This document shows positions 1 to 8,456 of a DNA stretch of 64,000 nt, piece after piece (the first letter of the stretch is position 1; every line of letters starts with the position of its first letter). The stretch spans positions 62,001 to 126,000 of the forward strand of contig CAYXQJ010000007.1 in the NCBI GenBank assembly GCA_964467455.1, written 5' to 3'. Made by a program: the position numbers and the translations under genes. Source of the DNA: OLB6 sp964467455 (GTDB lineage: Bacteria; Bacteroidota; Ignavibacteria; Kapaibacteriales; Kapaibacteriaceae). Under the pieces are notes generated by a model. The model saw nothing but the letters and a program-made list of their open reading frames with translations, ran no database searches and was not told where the DNA came from.

Positions 1-239
1 TGGAATGACCACACATCACCATTGAATGCGGAATCCCATACGCCAAGATCGACTATAACATCCGCATCCAAGATCCCTGACTCTTCATACAGTTCTCGCA
101 ACGCCGCTGTCTGCGGTCCTTCGTTGTCTTGAATTGTGCCTTTGACCAACTGAATGCCAGCAAGAGGATGCCGAAACAACAGGATCTCGGTTTGGGCAGA
201 TCTACGTAAAACGACAGGGCATGATTTCGTCGGTATCAC
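1..239 (-). CDS. Nudix hydrolase, C-terminus beyond the window
   Basis: My translation of the minus strand from a GTG at 239 stays open to the window edge (79 codons). It contains a complete Nudix box, G-x5-E-x7-REUxEExGU, read as GTIQDNE then RELYEESGI, at about residues 35-57. Such proteins hydrolyse nucleoside diphosphates linked to another moiety; the substrate cannot be told. The GTG overlaps the TGA stop of rsmH as GTGA (236-239), so translation is probably coupled to rsmH. That overlap, and the box at the expected distance, decide the start. Confidence 0.75.
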   Translation of the reverse strand, partial: MIPTKSCPVVLRRSAQTEILLFRHPLAGIQLVKGTIQDNEGPQTAALRELYEESGILDADVIVDLGVWDSAFNGDVWSF

Positions 240-1183
240 GAAGCGACCACCTCCGCTACCCTCAACCGTGCACTGCGGGCGCGGGGATTGCGGGCAACTT
301 CTTCTTCGGAGGCCATGACGGGTTTCTTGGTGAGGATCTTCAATAACGGCTGTGCACCGTTGGGTCCGCTGTGGGCTTTGAAGACGTCCTTGACGATGCG
401 ATCCTCGAGCGAGTGATAACTCATCACGACGATGCGTCCACCCGGCGCCATGAACGGTAGCACGCTTTCCAAGGCATGCTCGAGACGCTCCAGCTCGTTG
501 TTGACGGCGATCCGCAACGCTTGGAACACCCGCGCCAAGGTCTTGTTATGATGTTGCGGCGGAATGTGCTGGACGATCGTATCCCGCAGATCCACAGTGC
601 TTCGGTAGGGGGCGAGCATGCGCCGACGTACCATGGCCTGTGCAAGACGACGAGCGCTGGGGTCTTCGCCGTAATCACGGATGATCTTGGTGATCTGCTC
701 TTCCGTTAACGTGTTCAACAGATCGGCAGCCGTCGGACCTTCAGGCGTGAACCGCATGTCGAGCGGTGCATCAGCGCGATACGAGAAGCCACGTTCATGA
801 TGGTCGAACTGAAAACTCGAGACGCCGAGGTCGAACAAGATCCCATCCACCGGCGGACGATCACCGAGATGATCGGCCATGTGCTCAAAGTTGGAATGGA
901 CGATCAGCAACCGCTCTTCCGGAACATCAGCGAACCGATCACGACATCGGGCGATGGCAACTTCATCGGCATCAAATGCAGTAACGATAGTGGAGAGGGT
1001 AGAGGGTTGAGTCATCGGATTGACACTCTCCCCTCTACCCTCACCATTCAACACTAATGTAGTGTGCCCGCCCCCTCCCAACGTCGCATCTACGTAATGT
1101 CCGCCGGGTTTGAGGTTGAGGGCTTCGAGGCACTCGCGCGCCATCACGGGGACGTGGTATTCGGAGGGATCAAGGCGTGCCAT
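236..1183 (-). CDS. rsmH: 16S rRNA (cytosine-1402 N4)-methyltransferase RsmH
   Basis: RsmH methylates N4 of C1402 in the 16S rRNA decoding centre using S-adenosylmethionine. The 315-residue protein has the SAM-binding VDATLGGGGHT (31-41), FDAD (70-73), GILFDLGVSSFQ and the C-terminal SYHSLEDRIVK signature, and is of family length. Between motif I and FDAD lies an extra stretch (about residues 45-68) coded by a G/A-rich imperfect inverted repeat at 995-1055, which looks like an in-frame insertion. The gene is not in a mraZ-ftsL cell-wall cluster here: it precedes a Nudix gene and its start faces the divergent cytochrome gene. Confidence 0.95.
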   Translation of the reverse strand: MARLDPSEYHVPVMARECLEALNLKPGGHYVDATLGGGGHTTLVLNGEGRGESVNPMTQPSTLSTIVTAFDADEVAIARCRDRFADVPEERLLIVHSNFEHMADHLGDRPPVDGILFDLGVSSFQFDHHERGFSYRADAPLDMRFTPEGPTAADLLNTLTEEQITKIIRDYGEDPSARRLAQAMVRRRMLAPYRSTVDLRDTIVQHIPPQHHNKTLARVFQALRIAVNNELERLEHALESVLPFMAPGGRIVVMSYHSLEDRIVKDVFKAHSGPNGAQPLLKILTKKPVMASEEEVARNPRARSARLRVAEVVAS

Positions 1184-1209
1184 TCAACAAAAATGGCGAT
1201 GTTGCAGGT

Positions 1210-1662
1210 ATGGAGCGTAGTTGGTGGTTGATGGTTGGCGGTTTGTTGTTGTTAGGATGCGGTTGGATGTTAGTGGGATGTGCAGCTGAAGAGCCACAAA
1301 CCACTGACTATCAACCACAGACCAAAAGGGGGTACGACTACTGCCTCCGCTGTCACGGTGCGGATGGTTCAGGGAGTGCCGATGTTCCCGACATCCGAGG
1401 CAGAGAGATCTGGAAGGTCAACCCCGACTCGGTGTTGTTCGTGCTGATCTTTGGGATGGCCACGCAGTACAGTGATGACAGCGTGGTGCGCACGATGCCG
1501 CCGGTGCCGTATTCAGATGAAGAGATCGCCGAGGTGGGAGAATATGCCAATCGTGTGATCGGCCAGCGGGAGGTGAACTATACCGCCGAAGACGTTAGGC
1601 GCGTCCGCGCCGCCCACAAAGAGTTCCTTTCCCGGCATCTATCTTTCCCGGCATCGCCATAA
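1210..1662 (+). CDS. small c-type cytochrome lipoprotein
   Basis: A 150-residue protein. It starts with a hydrophobic signal (MERSWWLMVGG...) ending in a lipobox, LVGC, so it is probably lipid-anchored. A single CLRCH haem site follows at about residue 44, then a class I cytochrome c-like region with a methionine-rich segment (MATQY, RTMPPVP) able to give the axial Met. ATG 1210 is chosen because the upstream in-frame GTG at 1177 would overlap the rsmH start. The signal-peptide codons are made of a degenerate heptamer repeat (TTGGTGG and variants). The gene is divergent from rsmH and ends 2 bp from the convergent bshB1. A small electron-transfer protein; partner unknown. Confidence 0.8.
   Translation: MERSWWLMVGGLLLLGCGWMLVGCAAEEPQTTDYQPQTKRGYDYCLRCHGADGSGSADVPDIRGREIWKVNPDSVLFVLIFGMATQYSDDSVVRTMPPVPYSDEEIAEVGEYANRVIGQREVNYTAEDVRRVRAAHKEFLSRHLSFPASP
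1218..1250 (+). repeat. heptamer repeat coding a signal peptide
   Basis: Degenerate 7-nt units (TTGGTGG, TTGATGG, TTGGCGG, TTTGTTG) run through the signal-peptide codons of the cytochrome lipoprotein. The same kind of array lies in intergenic DNA elsewhere in the window, for example before comM. Confidence 0.55.
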
Positions 1663-1664
1663 TG

Positions 1665-2396
1665 TCAGACGATGTCTGACAGAGTGGCAAGGCCAATGGG
1701 CTCCACACCCATAAACGCCTCGGCATACCGCACGCCGATCCGACTGCCGAAGTAGATAGCGCGGGCTTCGATCTCATCGAAAAACTCGGGACGCGACAGA
1801 AAGGTCTGCGGCTCGTCGGAGTTGTATTGCTCCGGTAAGTGGAATTGCGACCTGAAGGCCTTGATCGCTTCCATCTTCGCATCAAAAGTCTGCGATACGT
1901 CAACATAGACGTCCGGTGGACGCGGCAGATCGTATTGCTGCATGAAGCATAACATTTTCTTCGGACGGTGCGGCGCTTGCTCCACGCCGTCGCGTGAGGT
2001 GCTCACCTTGTGCAGTCCCGCAATGAACATCGCTGCACGCGCTAACCGATACACCGCTTCGTGATCGGGATGTCGTTCGATAGGGGGCGGGGTGAGTAAC
2101 AACCGCGGACGATGTGCGCGGATCGCGCTCACCACCTTGTGGATGTTCTCCTGCGTGTGTTCGATCGCACCGTCGGACATGTGCAGACACTCCCGCGTCT
2201 CAACACCGAGGATCCGGGCTGCGGCCTCGGCTTCTTGCTCTCGCAACTCCGGCGTGCCGCGCGTTCCTAACTCGCCGCGCGTACACTCAACGAACACCAC
2301 ACGATGTCCATCGTCGGTTAACTTCTTGATGGTTCCGCCACAGGTCAGCTCTGCATCGTCCGGGTGGGCGATAACCACCATCACTTCACAGCTCAT
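1665..2396 (-). CDS. bshB1: bacillithiol biosynthesis deacetylase BshB1
   Basis: A PIG-L/LmbE-family zinc deacetylase that removes acetate from GlcNAc-malate in bacillithiol synthesis. The 243 residues show the zinc motif AHPDDAE at 10-16, HPDH at 109-112 and a C-terminus typical of the BshB1 subgroup (RAIYFGSRIGVRYAEAF). It starts with ATG overlapping the rpiB stop as ATGA (2393-2396), so it is the last gene of a dut-rpiB-bshB1 operon. A BshB1 gene suggests the cell uses bacillithiol as its low-molecular-weight thiol; bshA and bshC are not in the window. Confidence 0.88.
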   Translation of the reverse strand: MSCEVMVVIAHPDDAELTCGGTIKKLTDDGHRVVFVECTRGELGTRGTPELREQEAEAAARILGVETRECLHMSDGAIEHTQENIHKVVSAIRAHRPRLLLTPPPIERHPDHEAVYRLARAAMFIAGLHKVSTSRDGVEQAPHRPKKMLCFMQQYDLPRPPDVYVDVSQTFDAKMEAIKAFRSQFHLPEQYNSDEPQTFLSRPEFFDEIEARAIYFGSRIGVRYAEAFMGVEPIGLATLSDIV

Positions 2397-2836
2397 GCTT
2401 CACCACCAAGGGCATTGAGTTTGTCAACACGGGCGCTGTGCCTGCCCCCTTCAAACTCCGTTGAAAGGAAGGCACGAACGATCTCCAAGGCAGTGTTCAC
2501 GGGCGTTAGACGCTCGCCGACGGCGACCATGTTGGCATTGTTGTGCTGACGGGCCAACTGCGCCATCTCTACTGATGTCACATTCGCAGCACGAATGCCC
2601 TTGACCTTGTTCGCCGCAATGCTGATGCCGATACCGGAACCACAGACCAGCACGCCATAGTCGGCCGTGCCATCGGCCACGAGATGAGCGGCAGCCACAC
2701 CATAGTCAGGATAGTCCACACGTTCCGCGGAATCCGTTCCAACATCGATCACAGCATAACCTTCGTCCACCAGCATCTGCTTGATGGCTTCTTTATGCGC
2801 AAAACCGGCGTGATCCGAACCAACAACGATCGTCAT
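2393..2836 (-). CDS. rpiB: ribose-5-phosphate isomerase B
   Basis: RpiB interconverts ribose 5-phosphate and ribulose 5-phosphate in the pentose phosphate pathway. The 147 residues match family length and show GSDHAGF (6-12), the catalytic cysteine in VCGSGIGISIAANKV (C65), RQHNNANM (97-104) and the C-terminal FEGGRHSARVDKL. It is the middle gene of an operon overlapped at both ends by four bases (ATGA). Confidence 0.95.
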   Translation of the reverse strand: MTIVVGSDHAGFAHKEAIKQMLVDEGYAVIDVGTDSAERVDYPDYGVAAAHLVADGTADYGVLVCGSGIGISIAANKVKGIRAANVTSVEMAQLARQHNNANMVAVGERLTPVNTALEIVRAFLSTEFEGGRHSARVDKLNALGGEA

Positions 2837-3279
2837 GAATGTACTCCCGTAGAACCAAATCCGCCTTCACCACGCACGGTCTCTTCCAACGTCTCCACCT
2901 CGTCCCACCGCACGTGTTCATGCTTCGCCACCACCAACTGGGCGATCCGCGTACCACGTTCGATCGTGAACGGCTCGCTCGAGAAATTGGCCAAGATCAC
3001 CTTCACCTCGCCGCGATAGTCACTGTCGATCGTCCCCGGCGAATTCAACGCAAACACCCCGTGTTTCGCCGCCAATCCACTGCGAGAACGCACCTGACAC
3101 TCAAAGCCGTGGGGAACAGCCATACACAGTCCCGTCGGTACCATCACCACCTGCGAAGGAAGGATGGTAAGGGGCTCGTGGTTCGCTGCATGGATGTCCA
3201 TTCCGGCACTACCCGATGTAGCATATTCCGGTAATGGCAGGCCTTCACTGTGCGGGAGGCGGGAGATGGAGATGTTCAT
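2833..3279 (-). CDS. dut: dUTP diphosphatase
   Basis: Trimeric dUTPase that hydrolyses dUTP to dUMP and keeps uracil out of DNA. The 148 residues contain the family motifs in order: SGSAGMDI (22-29), RSRSG (64-68), GTIDSDYRGE (82-91), RIAQLV (111-116) and the C-terminal P-loop-like RGEGGFGSTG (136-145). First gene of the dut-rpiB-bshB1 operon. Just upstream on its strand is TATTTTGT, a plausible -7 promoter box, next to an 8-mer repeat. Confidence 0.96.
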   Translation of the reverse strand: MNISISRLPHSEGLPLPEYATSGSAGMDIHAANHEPLTILPSQVVMVPTGLCMAVPHGFECQVRSRSGLAAKHGVFALNSPGTIDSDYRGEVKVILANFSSEPFTIERGTRIAQLVVAKHEHVRWDEVETLEETVRGEGGFGSTGVHS

Positions 3280-3290
3280 AGAACGACAAA

Positions 3291-3314
3291 ATAACCGAAT
3301 AACCGAGTAACCGA
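3291..3314. repeat. ATAACCGA octamer array
   Basis: Three tandem 8-nt units, ATAACCGA twice then GTAACCGA, lie between the divergent dut and RibD/VOC genes. The same octamer array recurs at 49401-49424 after the Omp28-like gene. Confidence 0.85.
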
Positions 3315-3327
3315 ATTGTCGAAACCG

Positions 3328-3335
3328 TATGTTGA
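3328..3335 (+). promoter_or_regulatory. probable -7 promoter box TATGTTGA
   Basis: The octamer lies 6 nt before ATG 3342 and resembles the Bacteroidota -7 element TAnnTTTG (one or two mismatches). If used, transcription would start at or next to the start codon. Confidence 0.4.
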
Positions 3336-3341
3336 GGGTCT

Positions 3342-4268
3342 ATGAAGACGCAATACTACACTGCTACGACGCTCAATGGCTTCATCGCCACCGACGATGA
3401 TTCACTCGAATGGCTGTTCACGCTCGGCAACATCGGTGAGTCGAGTTATCCGGAATTCATCGCCGATGTTGGTGCACTGGCAATGGGTGCGTCCACCTAC
3501 GAGTGGATGCTACGTAATGCCGACGCCGTTGCTGCTGAGGTCGGATCACCGTGGCCGTACTCGCAACCGACGTGGATCTTCACGCACAGAGATCTTCCAA
3601 GGATAGAAGGGGCCGACATTCGTTTTGTGCACGGTGATGTCGCTTCGGTATACGCCAACATGAAAGCCGCCGCCAACGACAAGAACATCTGGATCGTGGG
3701 AGGCGGCGATCTGGCAGGCCAGTTCTTCGATGCCGGACTTCTTGATGAAGTGATCGTGCAGATCGCCTCTGCAACGTTGGGATCCGGTAAGCCCCTTTTC
3801 CCTAGAACGGCACTGTATCCATCGATGCGTTTGACGTCGTCCCGTCCCATGGGCGATGGAATGATCGAACTGCGATATCACGTGGGAGCTGGGCAGAGTG
3901 AAAAGAGATCGACCTCAGATGGACAAGCCATACCGATCTTGCTGAGTCGTTCGATCAATTCAACGATACAGTTCTACGCTCGACTCGGCTTTGTTGGTCA
4001 AGCCGAAGAACACTATGCGATACTCAGACGCGGTGCGATGGAGTTACACTTCTCATTGGATACCAGCCTCGATCCAACCACCTCTTCGTCGATGTGCTAC
4101 CTGCGTGTTGGAGATGCCGACGCGTTGTATCAAGAGCTGTTGACGGCTCAGTTGCCACACACCGGCATTCCACGTATGGACGTGATCGCCGACAAACCGT
4201 GGGGAATGCGCGAGTTCGCCATCGTTGATGAAGATGGCAACCTCCTCCGCATCGGACAAACCACCTAA
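3342..4268 (+). CDS. RibD C-terminal-like reductase fused to a glyoxalase/VOC domain
   Basis: A two-domain protein of 308 residues. Residues 1-180 match the dihydrofolate reductase/RibD_C family of small reductases (TTLNGFIA, ALAMGASTYEWML, IWIVGGGDLAGQF, RLTSSRPMGDGMIELRY), which bind NADPH. Residues 190-306 match a VOC (glyoxalase/bleomycin-resistance) domain with the usual ending EFAIVDEDGNLLRIGQ. The two families normally occur as separate proteins. The substrate is unknown; similar single-domain proteins are often annotated only as dihydrofolate reductase family protein. The stop overlaps the convergent beta-helix gene by four bases. One ARGGGGC-type site is at 3791. Confidence 0.8.
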   Translation: MKTQYYTATTLNGFIATDDDSLEWLFTLGNIGESSYPEFIADVGALAMGASTYEWMLRNADAVAAEVGSPWPYSQPTWIFTHRDLPRIEGADIRFVHGDVASVYANMKAAANDKNIWIVGGGDLAGQFFDAGLLDEVIVQIASATLGSGKPLFPRTALYPSMRLTSSRPMGDGMIELRYHVGAGQSEKRSTSDGQAIPILLSRSINSTIQFYARLGFVGQAEEHYAILRRGAMELHFSLDTSLDPTTSSSMCYLRVGDADALYQELLTAQLPHTGIPRMDVIADKPWGMREFAIVDEDGNLLRIGQTT

Positions 4269-6100
4269 CTACTCACCACCAACCACTCACCACCAACCAC
4301 ACGCACAACATACACGCCGCGTGGTAGCGACGAGAGATCATAAAGACCGTGCTCTCCTGCCGGCACAGTGAACGATTGAATCACGATGCCGCGTACGTCG
4401 ATGATCTGTACGATGGCCGAGTGTCCGTTTAGAAGTGGATCGATCTCTATCACTGATCCACGCTGATGAAGGCCGCTGTTCCGAGTTGTGGTAGGGGGCG
4501 GGACATGAACCGTCACACAACGTGGGATGTAGACCATGGAGTCGGCGATCTCGGAAAGGTTGGCGCCGATCGTTGCGTCTCCGTTCCACGCATCACGCGA
4601 AGCAGGGAAGTAGTTCTTCGAGATGGTTGAGTAGTTGGAATAGTCAGCAGCCGGACCGCCGATGAGGACGTTGTTGTGGAAGCGTTGGTTGGCATCGGTG
4701 ATGCCGGGGAAGTAACGCGCCATGGGTCCGTTGCCGCCGCGTGCAAAGCCAGGACCATACATACCCTGATAGCCCCCTGAAGAACGAAAGCAGTTCACAA
4801 GGTTGTTGGTGAATCGGAAAGAACGGATCGTATCGATGGCCCACGTGATCGGACCGGTGTGTTCGATGGTGTTGTGCTCGATCGTGACGTGATCGGGATC
4901 GCCGAGTTTGATGAACGTACCGTCGTTCGGTCCGGCCGTGTTGCCGTCACCGTAGGCGGGCCCATTCACATCGGTGAAATAGTTGTGGGCGATAAGAATG
5001 CGCGTTGATCCTTGCGTGGTGATGTTGCCATCGGAACCAGAGAGAGAGATGCCGGCACCGACATGGCGGATGGTGTTGTAGCGGATCGTGATGTCGCTGA
5101 CGGTAGCTTGTGGTGCCTTGCCCCCTTCACCTCGAACCGTGAGTAGAATAGCGTAACCACTCTGACCGATGGGAAGGTCGGCCCAGCAGTTCTCAAAGAG
5201 ATTGCCCTGCACCAGGACGCGTTGTCCGGTCTTGAGTTCAAAGAGGTTCTTGATGGTCCAGTGTTTGCCGGCGTAGTCGGGATGGCCGACGCGCCACGAC
5301 CATGGTTTGTAGAAGTGATTGTTGCGGACCTCGATGTCGGAAGGAACAAGTCCCGGCGTGGTTGGAGCGGCGCCACCGAAGAGGATGTTCTCCCCCGCAG
5401 CTTCGAGATAGTTGTTGATGATCTTGAACGGACCCGGACCGTTGGTGCCGCCGATGGCATAGGTGTCGAAGCCAACGCTGTGGATCTGGGAGATGTGACA
5501 GTTGATGACGGCGCTGTTCGCACAGTTGAGTAGGACGCCGGCTTTCATGATGGTCGCATCATCATGACCGTGGATGTAGCAGCGATCAACGATGAAGTCG
5601 CTGCCCGAGTTTAACATGACGATGCCGTAGTTCTCGTTCACCGTAGCGTCCACGGTGAGATGTAGGCCCACCAATCGATAGAACTGTGCGCCTGCTGCTG
5701 CCGTGAAGCACGGTTGCCCGCTGATGTTGTCGGAGATGATCGTCGGCATCGACGCGAGTGCAGACGACGTGGGCACGATACGATGTTCTTCTTTCGGAAG
5801 TGTTGATGCATTGGACGTGATGATGATCCACCCTTCAACACTGCCTTTGTTGCGTAGCGTATAGGTACCGCGCAACACTGCCTGCGAGTCGATCTTGATC
5901 ACCGTGCGCGGTGTTGCCGCATCGATCGCTGCTTGTAGATCCGTATGGTCGCGGCCCTCCGGACCAACCGTGATCACGCGATAGTCACGCAGATCCGGCA
6001 TACACGTCTGCACCCCACCCGTCCGCGGCAACTCCGGTAAGTCTTGTGCGACCAGTCTGACATTAACAGACCAACCGACCAACAGACTAACAAGGATCAC
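4265..6100 (-). CDS. secreted right-handed beta-helix protein with T9SS sorting domain
   Basis: A large secreted protein of about 611 residues. After a short hydrophobic leader comes a pectate-lyase-like parallel beta-helix with repeated coil signatures (FIVDRCYIHG, SAVINCHISQ, DIEVRNNHFY, VLVQGNLFEN, DITIRYNTIR, HVTIEHNTIEH). The last 80 residues look like a type A T9SS sorting domain (IVQIIDVRGIVIQSF ... LPRGVYVVRVVGG), so it is probably exported and cell-attached. I chose GTG 6100 because it overlaps the RNase H stop as GTGA; an in-frame ATG at 6187 would overlap that gene by 90 nt. The final codons are a heptamer repeat. The sugar target, if any, is unknown. Confidence 0.78.
   Translation of the reverse strand: MILVSLLVGWSVNVRLVAQDLPELPRTGGVQTCMPDLRDYRVITVGPEGRDHTDLQAAIDAATPRTVIKIDSQAVLRGTYTLRNKGSVEGWIIITSNASTLPKEEHRIVPTSSALASMPTIISDNISGQPCFTAAAGAQFYRLVGLHLTVDATVNENYGIVMLNSGSDFIVDRCYIHGHDDATIMKAGVLLNCANSAVINCHISQIHSVGFDTYAIGGTNGPGPFKIINNYLEAAGENILFGGAAPTTPGLVPSDIEVRNNHFYKPWSWRVGHPDYAGKHWTIKNLFELKTGQRVLVQGNLFENCWADLPIGQSGYAILLTVRGEGGKAPQATVSDITIRYNTIRHVGAGISLSGSDGNITTQGSTRILIAHNYFTDVNGPAYGDGNTAGPNDGTFIKLGDPDHVTIEHNTIEHTGPITWAIDTIRSFRFTNNLVNCFRSSGGYQGMYGPGFARGGNGPMARYFPGITDANQRFHNNVLIGGPAADYSNYSTISKNYFPASRDAWNGDATIGANLSEIADSMVYIPRCVTVHVPPPTTTRNSGLHQRGSVIEIDPLLNGHSAIVQIIDVRGIVIQSFTVPAGEHGLYDLSSLPRGVYVVRVVGGEWLVVSS
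4270..4298. repeat. heptamer repeat at the end of a coding region
   Basis: Alternating 7-nt units CTCACCA and CCAACCA form the last codons of the beta-helix protein, coding for the residues VVGGEWLVVSS on the minus strand. A repeat array therefore supplies the end of the sorting domain. Confidence 0.65.
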
Positions 6101-6775
6101 TTCCTTCCAAAATCTGCCGGATTCTCTCCCCAGTCTTCCGTTTCCCATTTCAACACCTTGAACGGTACTGTGTTGTTCTTCAGCCAATTCTCGGCGCGCT
6201 CGATGAGCTCATAGACCGGACGATTGGCTTGTGTGCGGGCGACCGTGGACTTCGCGTGCTTGTTGCGCACCCAGGCGATCGCCGTCTTACTGTCGGAATA
6301 GATTGGCACGAGCTTGTTGTATCGGATCAACAAACTCAACGCATGTACGATGGCCAAGAATTCGCCGTGGTTGTTTGACGAACCATGAAAGGGCCCCATG
6401 CGGAATAGTTCTTCACCTGTCTCGAGGTCGACGCCGCGATACTCCATCACGCCCGTCACCATGTTGCACGCCGCATCAACGCAGACGGCGGGTCCGCTGG
6501 GACCGCTATTTGCTGCTACTTTTTTTTTTCGGCTTCGGTGCCGGTGCTTCTTCTGGCTCGACGGAGGGGCTGACGGCCTTCTTTCCACCCGGCACAGGGA
6601 TGCCTGCTTCGAACGCTGCTTTCGCTTCAGCCAACGTATCGTACGCCCGGTATTTCGATCCCGGGAATCCCTCTACTTGTGCGCGGCATTTTTCCCAGGA
6701 CGGATAGACACCCGGGGCGTGGCCTATCCACACCACATACCACTTCGACTTTTTAGGAGCACGAATGATCGCCAT
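6097..6775 (-). CDS. rnhA: RNase HI with N-terminal hybrid-binding domain, split by a frameshift at A10
   Basis: Two overlapping minus-strand frames encode one protein. Frame 1 (6775-6506) is an RNA/DNA hybrid-binding (viroplasmin-like) domain, KWYVVWIGHAPGVYPSW ... YRAYDTLAEAKAAF, ending in a lysine-rich linker. Frame 2 (to 6097) is the catalytic RNase H fold with the acidic residues CVDAAC, NNHGEF, YSDS and the final DWGENPAD. Together they give the usual HBD-RNase HI architecture, which removes RNA from RNA/DNA hybrids. The frames join at ten consecutive A (6529-6520). A net +1 shift, or loss of one A, restores one reading frame. It may be programmed slippage, phase variation or a sequencing error. 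TATCTTTG lies just before the start. Confidence 0.82.
6520..6529 (-). other. A10 homopolymer tract at the RNase HI frame junction
   Basis: Ten T on the plus strand (A10 on the coding strand), between C6519 and C6530, lie in the lysine-rich linker that joins the hybrid-binding and RNase H domains. Runs of nine or more A are known sites of RNA polymerase slippage and of replication slippage. Confidence 0.9.
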
Positions 6776-6780
6776 TGCGG

Positions 6781-6788
6781 CAAAGATA
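6781..6788 (-). promoter_or_regulatory. -7 promoter box TATCTTTG before rnhA
   Basis: On the minus strand TATCTTTG is a perfect match to TAnnTTTG and is 5 nt from ATG 6775. That spacing would start the mRNA at or next to the start codon. Confidence 0.6.
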
Positions 6789-6799
6789 ACCTTTTAACA

Positions 6800-6911
6800 G
6801 CGAGTAGCGAGTGGCGAGTAGCGAGTGGCGAGTAGAGAGTGGGATGTCACGAAATGGAGTGGTGGATGCACGTACCACCAACCACCAACCACCAACCATC
6901 AACCATCAACC
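6800..6911. repeat. two heptamer arrays upstream of comM
   Basis: From 6800 to about 6841 there are six 7-nt units of the type GCGAGTA/GCGAGTG. From 6874 to 6911 there are five units ACCACCA or ACCATCA, running directly into the comM start codon. They fill the gap between the divergent rnhA and comM genes. Confidence 0.85.
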
Positions 6912-8456
6912 ATGTACGCCAAAACCTATAGCGCTGCCGTCGTCGGTATTTCTGCGTATCAGATCGAGATCGAAACACATGCCGAGAATGGCTTGCCGCA
7001 ATTTATCGTAGTCGGCCTGCCGGATAGTTCCGTGCGAGAGTCAAAAGAGCGGGTGCACGCGGCCTTGAAGAATAGTGGCTACACGCCCCCTCAAAAAAAG
7101 TTCACGGTGAACCTTGCTCCGGCCGACGTGCGGAAAGAGGGGAGCATGTTCGATCTGCCGATCGCCATCGGTGTGTTGTTGGCAACACATACGATCGATG
7201 AGATAGATCTTACAGGCACGGCCATGTTGGGCGAGCTGGCCTTTGATGGAACGTTGCGCAGAGCACGCGGTATGCTGCCGATCGTGACCATGCTGTCGAA
7301 GAAGAAGTATCGACGTTTGATCGTGCCCGAAGCCAATGCCGATGAAGCGGCGATCATTGGAGGGATCGATGTCTATCCCGTGCGGACCCTGCGTGATGCT
7401 GTTGACGTGGTCACCGGTGTGTCTGCCGCAGAACCACATGAGATCGATATCGATGCGTTGTTTCGTGCTGCCTCCGAAGCATCGTTGTTGGATCTGTCGG
7501 ATGTGAAAGGACAAGAGACCGTCAAGCGTGCATTGGAGGTGGCCGCCGCCGGCGGACATAACATGATCATGGTCGGTCCGCCCGGTGCGGGGAAGACGAT
7601 GTTGGCAAAACGACTTTCAACGATCCTCCCGCCGCTAACGATCGAAGAAGCGTTGGAGGTGACCACCATTCACAGTGTGAGCGGTCTGCTGCCTCCGGGA
7701 CAAGCCATCATCACCAAGCGTCCGTTTCGAGCGCCACATCACACCATCTCCGACAGTGCCCTTGTTGGCGGCGGCATGGGATTTGCCCGCGCCGGCGAAC
7801 TCTCACTGGCACATCATGGCGTCTTGTTTCTTGACGAGCTCCCCGAATTCCAACGCAACGTCCTCGAAGTGTTGCGTCAGCCGCTCGAAGACCGCAGCAT
7901 CACCATCTCCCGCGCCAAGAACTCCATCGACTTCCCGGCGAACGTCATGCTGGTCTGCTCGATGAATCCCTGTCCCTGCGGCAACTACGGCAGCGCCATT
8001 CGTGAGTGTTCATGCCAGCCCCTTGACGTCTCTCGATACATGTCGAAGATCTCCGGTCCGCTGCTCGACCGTATCGATCTGCATGTAGATGTCCCCGCTG
8101 TTCGCGTCCAAGAACTCGCCGAGATCGAACCCGGTGAATCCAGTATGATGGTAAGGGGGCGTGTGGTTCGTGCCCGCGACCGACAACGACGCCGGTTCAG
8201 TGGACGTGCCGACCTCTTCAAGAACGCCGACATGCAAGCAAAGGACATCGAGTCGTTCTGCATCACCACTCCCGAAGCTGATGAACTGCTGCGTCAGGCC
8301 ATGACACGGCTCGGCCTCTCAGCACGCGCATTCGATCGCATCCTCAAAGTTGCCCGTACCATCGCCGACCTTGCCGACAGTGATGTGATCGATCATGTGC
8401 ACATGGCCGAAGCCGTGCAGTACCGGAATTTGGATAGACCGTATTGGAATGCATAA
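6912..8456 (+). CDS. comM: YifB/ComM family Mg-chelatase-like AAA+ ATPase
   Basis: A 514-residue AAA+ ATPase. In naturally competent bacteria ComM acts as a branch-migration helicase that extends incoming DNA into the chromosome. The N-terminal Lon-protease-like domain starts MYAKTYSAAVVGI; Walker A GPPGAGKT is at about residue 221, Walker B is GVLFLDELPEF, and the C-terminal CPCGNYG and Mg-chelatase region follow. ATG 6912 is where similarity to the family begins; the upstream in-frame codons are heptamer repeat. Two copies of the ARGGGGC motif (7085, 8154) are inside. Its presence fits, but does not prove, natural transformation. Confidence 0.9.
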   Translation: MYAKTYSAAVVGISAYQIEIETHAENGLPQFIVVGLPDSSVRESKERVHAALKNSGYTPPQKKFTVNLAPADVRKEGSMFDLPIAIGVLLATHTIDEIDLTGTAMLGELAFDGTLRRARGMLPIVTMLSKKKYRRLIVPEANADEAAIIGGIDVYPVRTLRDAVDVVTGVSAAEPHEIDIDALFRAASEASLLDLSDVKGQETVKRALEVAAAGGHNMIMVGPPGAGKTMLAKRLSTILPPLTIEEALEVTTIHSVSGLLPPGQAIITKRPFRAPHHTISDSALVGGGMGFARAGELSLAHHGVLFLDELPEFQRNVLEVLRQPLEDRSITISRAKNSIDFPANVMLVCSMNPCPCGNYGSAIRECSCQPLDVSRYMSKISGPLLDRIDLHVDVPAVRVQELAEIEPGESSMMVRGRVVRARDRQRRRFSGRADLFKNADMQAKDIESFCITTPEADELLRQAMTRLGLSARAFDRILKVARTIADLADSDVIDHVHMAEAVQYRNLDRPYWNA

